Positions 26,622 to 35,014 of a stretch of DNA of 64,000 nucleotides are shown here, one piece after another (position 1 is the stretch's first letter; every line of letters begins with the position of its first letter). The stretch is taken from NCBI GenBank assembly GCA_030429565.1, contig JAUIFE010000001.1, positions 248,001 through 312,000 on the forward strand, in the 5' to 3' direction. The position numbers and the translations under genes are program-made. Source of the stretch: Holophagae bacterium (GTDB lineage: Bacteria; Acidobacteriota; Holophagae; Acanthopleuribacterales; Acanthopleuribacteraceae). The notes beneath the pieces are model-generated. The model was not told where the DNA came from and searched no databases. It saw nothing but the letters and a program-made list of their open reading frames with translations.

Positions 26622-27656
26622 ATGAAAAAAGCGTCATTGGGTTCGCCCGAATCCCTGGAACAATTCCAAGAATTTTGCCGTCAACAGGCGCAGGCGGCCC
26701 GCGAGCAGAACCCCGAGCCGGTAAAGCGGGTATGCCCTTTTTGCACCGGCAGAGGTTATACCTGGAAAGAGATCGAAGGCTACCGCCACGTGGTGCGCTG
26801 TGTTTGCCAAAAAGAACGCTTGGCGCGCGAAGCGCTTCGTGAGGCCGGTGTCCCCGAAAAGTTTTGGAACGCTACCTTGGAAGAAGCCAATGTCAACGGT
26901 CGTGAGCCCTTCCGACCCTGGGGCGGCAACCAACGGGACGCCGTCGCGCTCAAATCACAAACAACGGCACTCACCACCTGTCGCGAACTGCGCAACCAAT
27001 ACCTGGAAGTCTTTCTCAACGGCAAACCCATTAAAGAGGTCTACGGCCTCATGTTGTTTGGCGATTCCGGTCGCGGCAAAACCCGGCTAATTAGCTCGCT
27101 GCTCGCCGATTTGGTTTACGCGGGCTTGCACTCAGTCCGCTTTATTGAATACAACGAACTGTTTAAAATGATCCGCTTCAGCTTCAACAGCAAAGAGATC
27201 AGCTATCAAAGCATCTTTTACCCGCTGCTCAACGCCAAAGTATTGGCGATTGACGATCTGGGCACAGAACTGGGCGGCGACCTGACCTGGGCGCTGGACA
27301 ACATCGGCTACATCATTAATGAACGCTATACGCGCAACCTGCCGACCCTATTCACCAGCAACCACTGGAACTCGATAAACGACGGCCCACGTGGCGGCCG
27401 CCACTCACGCTCAAAAGCCGACGAAAACCTGTTTCACGGCAAGTCGTGGGAAATGGGTAAAAAAATCGAGCGCAACGACGCCAACTCCGAATCGGCCCGA
27501 TCCAAAAAGAACCTCGACGAACGCGTCAATTACCGTTTACGCTCGCGCATTCGCGAAATGTGCATCGAAATAAAGGTCGAAGGCTTCGATTACCGCAATC
27601 GCCTCGCCAAGAATCGCGAGATGCTACGCCAGAAACGTGACCTGGACAACCAGTAG
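26622..27656 (+). CDS. DnaC/IstB-like ATPase with N-terminal zinc-binding module
   Basis: A 344-residue protein. An N-terminal cysteine module (Cys38-x2-Cys41 and Cys60-x-Cys62 in CPFCTGRGYTWKE and VVRCVCQKE) is followed by a DnaC/IstB-type AAA+ domain. It has Walker A GDSGRGKT (147-154), Walker B VLAIDDLGTELGG, sensor TLFTSNHWN and a C-terminal arginine-rich box (YRLRSRIREMC, then GFDYRNR), as in helicase loaders DnaC and DnaI. Such proteins load the replicative helicase at origins or restarted forks, or serve transposases. No transposase is adjacent, so a helicase-loader role is more likely. GAGGAG lies about 13 nt before the ATG, somewhat far. It may be co-transcribed with the radical SAM gene, 124 bp upstream. 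Confidence 0.8.
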   Translation: MKKASLGSPESLEQFQEFCRQQAQAAREQNPEPVKRVCPFCTGRGYTWKEIEGYRHVVRCVCQKERLAREALREAGVPEKFWNATLEEANVNGREPFRPWGGNQRDAVALKSQTTALTTCRELRNQYLEVFLNGKPIKEVYGLMLFGDSGRGKTRLISSLLADLVYAGLHSVRFIEYNELFKMIRFSFNSKEISYQSIFYPLLNAKVLAIDDLGTELGGDLTWALDNIGYIINERYTRNLPTLFTSNHWNSINDGPRGGRHSRSKADENLFHGKSWEMGKKIERNDANSESARSKKNLDERVNYRLRSRIREMCIEIKVEGFDYRNRLAKNREMLRQKRDLDNQ

Positions 27657-27689
27657 CCACCCTTCAATTGACCGAATGCCGACACCCGC

Positions 27690-27723
27690 TGTCACGATCT
27701 GGTCACCTGTCGAAATAGCGACA
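27690..27723 (+). promoter_or_regulatory. Candidate enhancer sites upstream of a sigma-54 promoter
   Basis: Two elements with the same geometry. TGTC-N8-GTCA spans 27690-27705 (imperfect), and TGTC-N8-GACA spans 27708-27723 (perfect inverted repeat TGTCG/CGACA). Their centres are 18 bp apart and they end about 65 bp before the -24 element, a usual place for enhancer-binding proteins. As I recall, enterobacterial GlrR sites have the form TGTC-N10-GACA, so the spacer differs by 2 bp. A further GACACCCGCTGTC repeat overlaps the left edge. Confidence 0.4.
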
Positions 27724-27788
27724 CCCTACACAAACCCCAAACCGAGCCAAGCGCCTCTCTTTAAAGATCTTATCTAAAAACAAAAAGC

Positions 27789-27804
27789 CGGCAAGGGGCT
27801 TGCT
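27789..27804 (+). promoter_or_regulatory. Sigma-54 (-24/-12) promoter
   Basis: CGGCAAGGGGCTTGCT matches the consensus TGGCACGRNNNTTGCW at all but two defined positions. GG (27790-27791) and GC (27802-27803) have exactly the required 12-bp register. Transcription would start near 27815. A caveat is that GCAAG-GGG-CTTGC is also a small inverted repeat, so a weak terminator of the upstream gene is an alternative reading. Confidence 0.55.
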
Positions 27805-27814
27805 TTAATAGAGA

Positions 27815-27908
27815 GTAGCTAGACTATGAAGAAGCTCGGTATTCGTCTTATGTGACGAATTGCCAAAACATTCAGGGCGGATATGCACCTATCCGCCCTC
27901 TTTTTTTT
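27815..27908 (+). ncRNA. Candidate sigma-54-driven small RNA with two hairpins
   Basis: The predicted transcript of about 94 nt runs from the sigma-54 start to a strong intrinsic terminator. It has a perfect 7-bp hairpin ATTCGTC/GACGAAT (27841-27860, 6-nt loop) and a 10-bp terminator hairpin (27874-27899) followed by eight Ts. A 9-codon frame starts at 27826 (MKKLGIRLM) but has only a weak purine tract before it, so a non-coding or dual-function RNA is more likely than a gene for a peptide. It lies alone, 158 bp beyond the DnaC-like gene and convergent with the gene at 27916. No known sRNA family is recognised. Confidence 0.5.
27874..27908 (+). terminator. Strong intrinsic terminator
   Basis: Stem AGGGCGGATA (27874-27883) pairs with TATCCGCCCT (27890-27899) around TGCACC, then C and eight Ts (27901-27908). 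It ends the candidate small RNA and protects the convergent gene whose stop is at 27916. Confidence 0.92.
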
Positions 27909-27915
27909 GCCCAAC

Positions 27916-28956
27916 TCAGCGCACGATTTTGAGCTCTTCCAAGCTGAGATCCCCTTCATCATTGATACCCACACGCATCAGCCGACCACAGGGCGCAAAC
28001 AAGCCGCCGCCCTGACCACAGGGCAAGGTGAAGCGGCCGAGTAACTTGCCGTCAAAATCGACCAAATAACCCTTGGCAACACCATAGAAGGGCGACCAGT
28101 CGTAAACCAAATAGCCTTGATCGATGGTCAGCAAGCGATTGAAATAGCTTTTCTGATCGGGAAAAACCGGCACCACCTGCGGCGCGTCTTTGAGCCAAGG
28201 CTGCGCATTGTATTCGTCGATATCGGCTTTGGTAACCGGCGGTCGCGGCATGTCCAGCGTGAGGGTGCGCTTAAGCTCGCCGGCACCATCAAAAACGTGC
28301 AGGATTGGTTTACTGGAATGAGCCAGCACCACCTCGTCGCGTTGCCGAGAATAGTCCAACACCGGAATCGGTTCCCAAATGAACAGCTTTACCTTATTGG
28401 TGTTGCGATTGTGTTGCCAGGTCGTATCAGGCCAGTCGTTCCAGGTTTTGAGCAGCTTGCCCTGATCATCGTACTCGAGAATGCGACGGCAGGGTTTTTC
28501 GTCGCAAAAGTAGCTGTCGTAAAACAGGAAACGCCGGCTGTTGAGCGCAAAGAAGCCGTTGATCTTGCCGCCAAGTTTTTCAAAGGTCACACGCCGCACA
28601 AAGTCGCGCTTCCCGTCGAGCACCGACATGGTGCGGGTCGCACCGTCGTAAACAAAACACTGTTCGCCGATACGGTTGATGTAACCCATGGGCGGACCCA
28701 AGGCTGCGGCAAAGGTGAACTCGCCGGGCCCTTGCCCTTTGCCGCCAAAAAAACCGGCAAAGGCGCCGTCGGCTCGCCAAGTGAACAGGCGCGCCGAGGG
28801 AAAGTCACTCGCATAGAAGGTGCCCTGATCATCAATTTCGACGTGCAAAATGTTCTGGATATACAGATCCTGCGCCTCGGGCGGATGCGCCAAAGTACGC
28901 ACTGTTTCAAACTTAAGCGGACCCAAGGCCAGCAAGCAGGCAGTCACGAATAACAT
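27916..28956 (-). CDS. Exported 6-bladed beta-propeller (NHL-like) protein
   Basis: A 346-residue protein with a short hydrophobic N-terminus (MLFVTACLLALGPLKFETV) and a beta-propeller body. The propeller is marked by GGKGQGPGEF (the loop typical of 6-bladed propeller proteins), ILEYDDQGKLLKTW, LHVFDGAGELKRTL and YLVDFDGKLLGRF. Three CxC-like or paired cysteines (SYFCDEKPCRR, LPCGQGGGLFAPCGR) suggest disulphides in the periplasm. There is no catalytic signature, so a binding or scaffold role is likely. TGGAG lies about 8 nt before the ATG at 28956. It stands alone, convergent with the candidate small RNA. Confidence 0.7.
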   Translation of the reverse strand: MLFVTACLLALGPLKFETVRTLAHPPEAQDLYIQNILHVEIDDQGTFYASDFPSARLFTWRADGAFAGFFGGKGQGPGEFTFAAALGPPMGYINRIGEQCFVYDGATRTMSVLDGKRDFVRRVTFEKLGGKINGFFALNSRRFLFYDSYFCDEKPCRRILEYDDQGKLLKTWNDWPDTTWQHNRNTNKVKLFIWEPIPVLDYSRQRDEVVLAHSSKPILHVFDGAGELKRTLTLDMPRPPVTKADIDEYNAQPWLKDAPQVVPVFPDQKSYFNRLLTIDQGYLVYDWSPFYGVAKGYLVDFDGKLLGRFTLPCGQGGGLFAPCGRLMRVGINDEGDLSLEELKIVR

Positions 28957-29022
28957 ATTTGCGGCTCCAGCATAGAAAATATGAACCCTATTCTAAGCGA
29001 GACCAATGCTGCGTCCGAAACG

Positions 29023-29052
29023 AAAAAAAAGGGCCTGGTAAACCAGACCCTT
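29023..29052 (-). terminator. Intrinsic terminator of rpsD
   Basis: On the minus strand the stem AGGGTCTGGT/ACCAGGCCCT is followed by eight Ts (A-run 29023-29030 on plus), 50 bp past the rpsD stop. The stem has one C/A mismatch. Confidence 0.85.
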
Positions 29053-29101
29053 GTGCAGCCGCAATTTTGTAAAGCGTATTCGGAAAAAAGAAGATAAAAC
29101 C

Positions 29102-29728
29102 TTATACGTACTTGGAGTAGTATTCAACGATTAACTGTTCGTCGATTTTCTCGGGAATCTGGTCGCGTTCGGGAAGTTGAACCAGTTTACCGGAAAATTT
29201 GTCACGATCAGTTTCGAGGTAGGCGGGAACCAAAGACAACGGGCAATTCTTCATCGACTCCAAAATCTGGGCGTTTGCCTTCATCTTTTCTTTCAATGTG
29301 ATGACTTCACCGATGCGGACTTCGTATGACGGAATGTCCACTTTTTTGTCACCAACGAGAACATGTCCGTGGTTCACGAGCTGACGAGCAGCCCAAATCG
29401 TTGGTGCAAAACCCAAACGGTATACGACATTGTCCAACCGTCTCTCTAAGAGTTGGTACAAGACGTGACCGGAAACGCCTTTGCTGTTAAAGGCGCGTTT
29501 AACGTAACGGCGCATCTGCTTTTCGAGGATGTTGTAGCGGAAGCGGAGTTTTTGTTTCTCCTCCAAACGCTTACCAAACTCGGATTTTTTGCCGCGACGT
29601 GACTTGGGACCGTGTTGGCCCGGAGGATTGGGGCGACGTTCTTGAATTTTGTTGTACTTTGGTGAACGGAAGTAAACTTCCTGGAACCGGCGCATCATAC
29701 GCGCTTTGGCTCCGGTAAAATTAGCCAT
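29102..29728 (-). CDS. rpsD: 30S ribosomal protein S4
   Basis: A 208-residue primary 16S rRNA-binding protein of the small subunit body, and in many bacteria a translational autoregulator. The N-terminal region has KYNKIQERRPNPPGQHG and the C-terminal S4 RNA-binding domain has LLERRLDNVVYRLGFAPTIW, ARQLVNHGHVLVGDKKVDIP and the end IVEYYSKYV. A GGGAGAA Shine-Dalgarno precedes the ATG at 29728. The gene stands alone, not in the usual rpsM-rpsK-rpsD-rpoA operon, and has its own terminator. A stand-alone copy is typical where S4 is encoded apart from the alpha operon; whether another copy exists cannot be seen here. Confidence 0.97.
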   Translation of the reverse strand: MANFTGAKARMMRRFQEVYFRSPKYNKIQERRPNPPGQHGPKSRRGKKSEFGKRLEEKQKLRFRYNILEKQMRRYVKRAFNSKGVSGHVLYQLLERRLDNVVYRLGFAPTIWAARQLVNHGHVLVGDKKVDIPSYEVRIGEVITLKEKMKANAQILESMKNCPLSLVPAYLETDRDKFSGKLVQLPERDQIPEKIDEQLIVEYYSKYV

Positions 29729-29860
29729 TCTGGGTTCTCCCTTTTTTCCATATGGACGGCGCTTATTCGGTTCAAGCGCACAGCCGCGAAATATACCACA
29801 AAAACTCGTCGAAATCCAACACAGAATCGCAACAGCTAATGCTACCGCGATGGATTTGGG

Positions 29861-31990
29861 TTAAAGCGCCGGCAGGTCGATGACCAGCTTGGTGCCGCGC
29901 GGCTGGTTGTCCTCAACCCAAATCGTGCCGCCGTGGTCTTCAATGATGCGCTTCACAATCGCCAGCCCCAGGCCGGTCCCCTTGGGTGATTTCGAGTAAT
30001 AGGGCACAAACAGTTTGTCTTTTTCCTCGTCGGGCACACCGATGCCGACATCTTCGACACTGAGGCGCGGACCCGAGGCACCGCGCCGCAATACCACCAC
30101 AATCGAACCGCCGGCCTGCGACGCTTGTGCGGCGTTTTGAATGAGGTTGGTCAGTACCTGGCGCAACTGCACCGGATCACCGACCCATTCCCACGCACCG
30201 TCACCGATGTCGCTGCTGACGGTTAAATCTGGATACACCGGCGCATAACTCTCAACCACACTGCGAATTAAGTCATCCAACTGCAGCTCTTCTTTGACCG
30301 GCTCCGGCAACTTGGCAAAGGTCGAGAACTCGTTGACCAAGTTCTTGAGGAGATTGGTTTCGCTCATGATGGTTTCGTAGGCCGATTCAATCGCCTGCGG
30401 TAAGTCCGGTTTGCTGTTTTGTGCTTTGCGGCGAATGCGCTGGATGCTGAGCTGAATAGGCGTTAGCGGGTTTTTGATTTCGTGGGCAACGCGTTTGGCA
30501 ACCTCACGCCAAGCCGCCACTTTTTGGGCGTTGAGCAGTTGGGTCAGGTCCTCAAGGACAAGCAGCGCGCCGTAGCGTTGTTCTTCGTTTTTAAGCGCGA
30601 CAATAGAAAGCGATACGTAACGTGTCATTTGATGGCGGCTGTCGCTCAGCTCGACCTGGCTGTTGACGGTCTCGAAGCCACGTGTTTGGTGGGTGTTCCA
30701 CTCCTTGAGCAAGGCCCGGTGGTGCTTCTCGTCAAGCACGTCGCTTAAAGGCGCCCCTTCTCCAAGATCTGCCACCCCCAATATCCGTTCGGCGGCCGGA
30801 TTAAAGGTGCGAATTCGACCCGCGTCGTCGGTGGAGATCAGCCCTGCGCTGGACTTTTCCAAAATCGCTTGACTGTACTGAATGTGGCCGGTCAACTCGG
30901 CGTTAATCTCTTCCAAATCATGGGTTTTCTGTTGCAGTTCAGCGCGGTTTTTACTCAAGGTCGCCGTCATGGTGTTAAAGGCCCCGGCCACCTGATCGAG
31001 TTCATCGCCGCTTTTGAGATTGATCTGGGTATCGAGTTGACCCCGTGATACATCCTCGGCGGCGGTGATGAGCTGGTTAATTACCGCCAAAAAGTTTTTG
31101 GAAAAAGCCATGCCGATCCAAATCCCCAAGAAAATCACCACCATGGTCGTGACCAACAAAATGCTGTTATTGAGCCCGCGCACCTGGTCGGTTTCTTTCT
31201 GGGTGTAACGCAAATAGGCGTAGCTATCGCGGATGTAGAGGAACCGCTGCGTAAACGGCGTCTCTTTGGCAAACAGGAAGTCGGCGTATTGATCACCGAG
31301 CTCGTAGCGGAAGCGCAGCAACAACAGGCCGTCGCGATAGGGCTCGGGAAGACCGTCACTTTCGGTTTCGCGCGCCTGGTAGAACTGCTTGCGCTGAAAG
31401 GATTCCTCCGCCCGCAGGCGCAGGCGCGTATCGCCTTCGTCAGCCAAAATCCGTGCCTGTAACCGCTCACCTTGAACGACCTCAACCCCGGCCAAATGGT
31501 GCTGGTTCAGGTAATCGCGCAGTTTCTGTTCGGAATCGGTGGCGTGCAGACGCAGCACCGTGCCACCGTGGCTGACCTGAAGGTCGTGAATTTCGTCGAG
31601 GTATTGGCGGCTAAGGGTTTCCGATTGCTCGACAATGCGGCCGACGTTGGAATCGATGACCAAATTCACCAGCATATCGTCCGAGAAACTGGTCGCCATA
31701 AAGAAGATGATCAAGCCGGGCGTGAGGGTGAGCGGCAGAATCGATAGGACCAGTTTGGTACGCAGGCGGAAACCGGTGCGCTGTGCTTTGCGCCCGGTGT
31801 ACAACTTGACCAAATTGCGCACAATCACAAAAAACAGCGCAAGAAATAAAAGGATGTTGAGCGGCTTGAGAATGCCGATGATTAAACTAGCGGCGGCCGT
31901 CGTGTTGGCATAAACCAACAAGTGCCAAAACAGGGCGCCGATTAAGCCCAACAATAAGAAGAAAAACAGGTTTAGCCAGCGACGATTCAT
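29861..31990 (-). CDS. NtrY-like nitrogen/redox sensor histidine kinase
   Basis: A 709-residue membrane kinase. It has two or three N-terminal TM helices (about 7-27, 38-60, 80-102), a periplasmic domain (about 103-280) and another TM (LLVTTMVVIFLGIWIGMAF, about 278-297). A HAMP domain (LITAAEDVSRGQLD) and a PAS domain (YSQAILEKSSAGLISTDDAG) follow. HisKA has His503 in RVAHEIKNPLTPIQLSIQRI, and HATPase_c has LTNLIQNAAQ and KGTGLGLAIV. The RVAHEIKNPLTPIQLS block is diagnostic of the NtrY family, which usually pairs with the sigma-54 regulator NtrX. No ntrX lies nearby, so the partner is encoded elsewhere. It is divergent from the SUKH gene. Confidence 0.92.
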   Translation of the reverse strand: MNRRWLNLFFFLLLGLIGALFWHLLVYANTTAAASLIIGILKPLNILLFLALFFVIVRNLVKLYTGRKAQRTGFRLRTKLVLSILPLTLTPGLIIFFMATSFSDDMLVNLVIDSNVGRIVEQSETLSRQYLDEIHDLQVSHGGTVLRLHATDSEQKLRDYLNQHHLAGVEVVQGERLQARILADEGDTRLRLRAEESFQRKQFYQARETESDGLPEPYRDGLLLLRFRYELGDQYADFLFAKETPFTQRFLYIRDSYAYLRYTQKETDQVRGLNNSILLVTTMVVIFLGIWIGMAFSKNFLAVINQLITAAEDVSRGQLDTQINLKSGDELDQVAGAFNTMTATLSKNRAELQQKTHDLEEINAELTGHIQYSQAILEKSSAGLISTDDAGRIRTFNPAAERILGVADLGEGAPLSDVLDEKHHRALLKEWNTHQTRGFETVNSQVELSDSRHQMTRYVSLSIVALKNEEQRYGALLVLEDLTQLLNAQKVAAWREVAKRVAHEIKNPLTPIQLSIQRIRRKAQNSKPDLPQAIESAYETIMSETNLLKNLVNEFSTFAKLPEPVKEELQLDDLIRSVVESYAPVYPDLTVSSDIGDGAWEWVGDPVQLRQVLTNLIQNAAQASQAGGSIVVVLRRGASGPRLSVEDVGIGVPDEEKDKLFVPYYSKSPKGTGLGLAIVKRIIEDHGGTIWVEDNQPRGTKLVIDLPAL

Positions 31991-32081
31991 AGCACCTCAC
32001 ACCCCCCACACTTTACCCGAAACAACCGACAAGGTGAACGCGATTCGAAAATCAGCGGACGGCGGCGAGGAGTAGCAACCT

Positions 32082-33089
32082 TTGACGACCATGGCCCAAC
32101 TCATGCAACGCACCTATGTCACGGACCCACGGGTCGGCGGCCTCGAGAGCACCGAAATCACGACGGCCGAACATACGCTCGGCATCGCGTTACCGGTCGG
32201 TTACGCCACCTGGATGGAAACATGGGGTCCGGGCGAGTTCGAGCATTTTGTATCCCTGCGCGCACCGGAGGATCTGTTGCGCGGCGGCATCGACGCCACA
32301 TCCCAATTACAAGGGCGCGGGTTTTTCGAAAACCACGCGGCAAACACCGGCAAAGACGCGCTGGTCATCGCCTCGAGCCACGACGGTGACCAACTCCTCT
32401 GTCTGCCTCGGCTGCCAGGCCGACTCTTTTACGTCCCACGTCACGAGAACCAGGTAATCGAATGCCGGAATGACCTGGTCAGCGGCCTGACCACCATGAT
32501 CGCCAAAACCGACGGCATCCTGCCGCCACGACCCGTCTTCGTCCCGGAACAACCCAACTTCGAACGACAATTCATGGTACCCCGCACGCCGCAACGCTTT
32601 GAGCGGGTATGTGCCGCCCTGTGCGAGCGCCTCGCTCACGATTACCTACATGAAATTCAAGAGGATGACTACCAGGCCTTCCACCTCTACAGTCGCCGAT
32701 TTTTCGGCTGGGTCATCTGTCACCAGGATGAGGATTATGTGCAGGTAGCAATCGAAGGCCCGGCCTATCAAATCGATCACCTGGCGCCGATCCTAAATTG
32801 CCTGAAAGCAACGGGTTTGATGGACGAACCCGTGCCGCCGACGCCGACCGAGCAAGCTGAGCACGCACGCATCGTTTATGTTACCCACAACTACCACTAC
32901 CTGGTCAGCGGGCGTTACCGCGACATTTCACTCTCACGCGAGCAACCCAGCGCTTCGCAAAAACAGCTTTATGCCGCGCTTATGCGTGATTTTAGCGACC
33001 GGATTGTGTTTAATCCCTGTCCCGTTTGCGACAAACAGCGACGAACGCCGCGTGCCCGACAATGCCTAAATTGCGGTGCGCGTACCTGA
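32082..33089 (+). CDS. SMI1/KNR4 (SUKH) family protein with C-terminal zinc ribbon
   Basis: A 335-residue cytoplasmic protein. Residues 20-150 fit the SUKH fold (IALPVGYATWMETWGPGEF, then an ALVIASSHDGDQLLCLP strand pair). The middle region (about 170-300) is unassigned. The C-terminus has a zinc ribbon CPVC-x11-CLNC (about 316-332). SUKH proteins are often immunity proteins of contact-dependent toxins, or housekeeping adaptors; no toxin gene is adjacent, so I do not claim immunity. TTG 32082 is preferred because AGGAG sits 9 nt before it; ATG 32091 is the alternative. Its stop is 2 bp from the convergent mtaB stop. Confidence 0.65.
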   Translation: MTTMAQLMQRTYVTDPRVGGLESTEITTAEHTLGIALPVGYATWMETWGPGEFEHFVSLRAPEDLLRGGIDATSQLQGRGFFENHAANTGKDALVIASSHDGDQLLCLPRLPGRLFYVPRHENQVIECRNDLVSGLTTMIAKTDGILPPRPVFVPEQPNFERQFMVPRTPQRFERVCAALCERLAHDYLHEIQEDDYQAFHLYSRRFFGWVICHQDEDYVQVAIEGPAYQIDHLAPILNCLKATGLMDEPVPPTPTEQAEHARIVYVTHNYHYLVSGRYRDISLSREQPSASQKQLYAALMRDFSDRIVFNPCPVCDKQRRTPRARQCLNCGART

Positions 33090-33091
33090 CC

Positions 33092-34417
33092 TTAAACGAC
33101 TTGCACGGATAAAAGCGGCGCTTGCGATAGGACGGCTTCACTTACCTCAACCTCGATACGCTGACCCACTTGCTCGGGAGTCGCGTTAAAAGGCACCTCA
33201 ATGTAGTTATCGGTAAGTGCGGTATGGGTACAGCCGCCAATCGCTTTGGGCACCACAATCGCCGGTCGCGTTTGGCCGATAAAGCGCTGGTAATGGTCTT
33301 GCTTGCGTTGTGCTGAGAACTCGCGCAATAAACGACCCCGATTCTTGGAGACCCGGCCGTTGATTTGGTCGGCAAACTTGGAGGCGGCCGTGCCGGTCCG
33401 ATTCGAGTAAGGGAAAACGTGCAGGTAATCCATCGGGATGTCGTTGAGGAACGCCACGGTGCTCTCGAACGCCTCATCGGTTTCACCCGGAAAACCAACG
33501 ATCACATCGGCGCCGATGCAAATATCGGGCATGGCGGCACGTAGTTTTTCAACGCGGTCGCGATACTGCGCGGTCTTGTAGATACGGCGCATGCGGCGCA
33601 AGGTGCGGTCGTCACCGGCCTGTAAAGGGATATGCAAATGCGGAACAATTCGTTTACTTTGCGCCATCAAGGCAATCATTTCGTCGGGAATTTCCGGTGA
33701 ATCCAGGCTGGAAATGCGAACCCACAGGTCGATGTCGGTCGCTTCAAAAGCCTTGAGTAGATCGGTGAGGTGCAGGCGCGGCCGAAAGTCACGACCCCAA
33801 GTGCCGATGTGGATGCCGGTTAGCACCACTTCGCGAATGCCGTTCTCTTGCAGCACACGGAACTGTTGCAAAATATCGTCGATGGGAATCGAGCGGTTAT
33901 TGCCGCGCACATAGGGAATGATGCAGTACGCGCAACGCAGGTTGCAGCCGTCCTGAATTTTGACAAAAGCGCGGGTTTTGGCTTCAAAACGGTCGAGAAT
34001 GCGAAACTCGGCCGGGCGCTTCTCCATGATGTCGTGGGGTTCCGCAACAACGCGACCGGCGCCGCGATAGGCTTCGACAATGGGTGTCACGTTGTATTTG
34101 TCGACGTTGGTGGTGACCATGTCGACTTCTTCCATGGCGCGAATATCATCGGTTTTGGCTTGTGCATAACAGCCGGTCACCACCAAGAAACCGTTGGGAT
34201 TGCGGCGGCGAAATTTGCGAATGAGGTTGCGCGATTCCACATCGCTTTTGTTGGTGACGGTACAAGTGTTGAGCACCACCAAATCGGCCGAGGGCACATC
34301 GTGCTCGCGTCGGAAACCGGCTGCTTCAAAACCGCCGGCCATCACCTCGGAATCGTAAAAATTGAGCTTACAGCCCATCGTGTGAAAGGCAAATGAGGGT
34401 TTCGCCGCTTGACTCAT
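33092..34417 (-). CDS. mtaB: tRNA t6A37 methylthiotransferase MtaB
   Basis: A 441-residue radical SAM methylthiotransferase that converts t6A to ms2t6A at position 37 of tRNAs reading ANN codons. The N-terminal UPF0004 domain has FAFHTMGCKLNFYDSE, VVLNTCTVTNKSD and VVTGCYAQ, which hold the three auxiliary-cluster cysteines. The radical SAM motif is LRCAYCIIPYVRGNNRS, and a C-terminal TRAM-like part has YIEVPF. GCKLN and the lack of MiaB/RimO signatures favour MtaB. ATG 34417 is preferred because GAGGT lies 6-7 nt upstream; the extension to 34444 adds nine unsupported residues. A CCCGCT/AGCGGG hairpin lies in its leader. Confidence 0.93.
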   Translation of the reverse strand: MSQAAKPSFAFHTMGCKLNFYDSEVMAGGFEAAGFRREHDVPSADLVVLNTCTVTNKSDVESRNLIRKFRRRNPNGFLVVTGCYAQAKTDDIRAMEEVDMVTTNVDKYNVTPIVEAYRGAGRVVAEPHDIMEKRPAEFRILDRFEAKTRAFVKIQDGCNLRCAYCIIPYVRGNNRSIPIDDILQQFRVLQENGIREVVLTGIHIGTWGRDFRPRLHLTDLLKAFEATDIDLWVRISSLDSPEIPDEMIALMAQSKRIVPHLHIPLQAGDDRTLRRMRRIYKTAQYRDRVEKLRAAMPDICIGADVIVGFPGETDEAFESTVAFLNDIPMDYLHVFPYSNRTGTAASKFADQINGRVSKNRGRLLREFSAQRKQDHYQRFIGQTRPAIVVPKAIGGCTHTALTDNYIEVPFNATPEQVGQRIEVEVSEAVLSQAPLLSVQVV

Positions 34418-34501
34418 AACACAACCTCGAGAAAACAAAACCACCCGCTTAGCAGCGGGCGTAACCGCCTATTATACCGAAAAAGCGGTCGCGGGAAACG
34501 G

Positions 34502-34530
34502 GTGGGGCGCGAGCACAGCCCGCGCCCCAC
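34502..34530 (-). terminator. Hairpin downstream of cdd
   Basis: A perfect 10-bp stem GTGGGGCGCG (34502-34511) pairs with CGCGCCCCAC (34521-34530), 46 bp past the cdd stop on the minus strand. No strong T-run follows on that strand, so termination would be inefficient or Rho-assisted. On the plus strand a TTCTTTGTTTTC tract follows at some distance. Confidence 0.45.
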
Positions 34531-34576
34531 GGCAAAACTTCTTTGTTTTCTCAGGTTAAAACGGCATCAGCCATAC

Positions 34577-35014
34577 CTAGACGTTTTCTAAATCACGACC
34601 ATTAAAGGCGTGTGGCAACAGCTCGCGGTGGCTGAAGTCAAGCGCCACTTTGCCCATCTCATTGCTGAGCAACACGCGCGTCTCTTCGCCGGCAAACTCT
34701 TCAATCACCTGACGGCAACTACCGCAGGGACCGGCCGGTCGTTCGGCTTTAGCGGCAATGACGATGCGGCGTAACCCGCCAGGCTTGAGCGCGCCTTCGC
34801 TGACCGCTTTGACAATGGCGGTGCGTTCGGCGCACAAACCACAGGTATAGTTGGCGTTTTCGACGTTGCAGCCGGAAAAGATTTGGCCTTTGTCGTTTTC
34901 AATCACGGCGCCGACTTTAAAACCGGAATAAGGCGCATGGGCGCGGTCTCGCGCCAGCCAAGCCGCTTTAACCAAGGTGCGTACGGCTACTTCGGGTTTG
35001 TTTTTTTGACTCAT
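34577..35014 (-). CDS. cdd: Cytidine deaminase
   Basis: A 145-residue homotetrameric-type enzyme that deaminates cytidine and deoxycytidine to uridine and deoxyuridine. It has YSGFKVGAVIE, the zinc/catalytic motif GLCAERTAIVKAVSEG (Cys-Ala-Glu) and PCGSCRQVIEEF with the other two zinc cysteines. The start at 35014 overlaps the PNP stop as ATGA, showing translational coupling; the longer frame to 35029 runs into the PNP coding region and is less likely. With PNP and the divergent nucleoside transporter it forms a salvage cluster. Confidence 0.95.
   Translation of the reverse strand: MSQKNKPEVAVRTLVKAAWLARDRAHAPYSGFKVGAVIENDKGQIFSGCNVENANYTCGLCAERTAIVKAVSEGALKPGGLRRIVIAAKAERPAGPCGSCRQVIEEFAGEETRVLLSNEMGKVALDFSHRELLPHAFNGRDLENV

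Noticed and set aside
27826..27855. Nine-codon peptide gene (MKKLGIRLM) within the candidate small RNA
   Set aside because: Only a weak purine tract precedes it, and its end overlaps the first hairpin. It is kept as a remark and not annotated as a gene.
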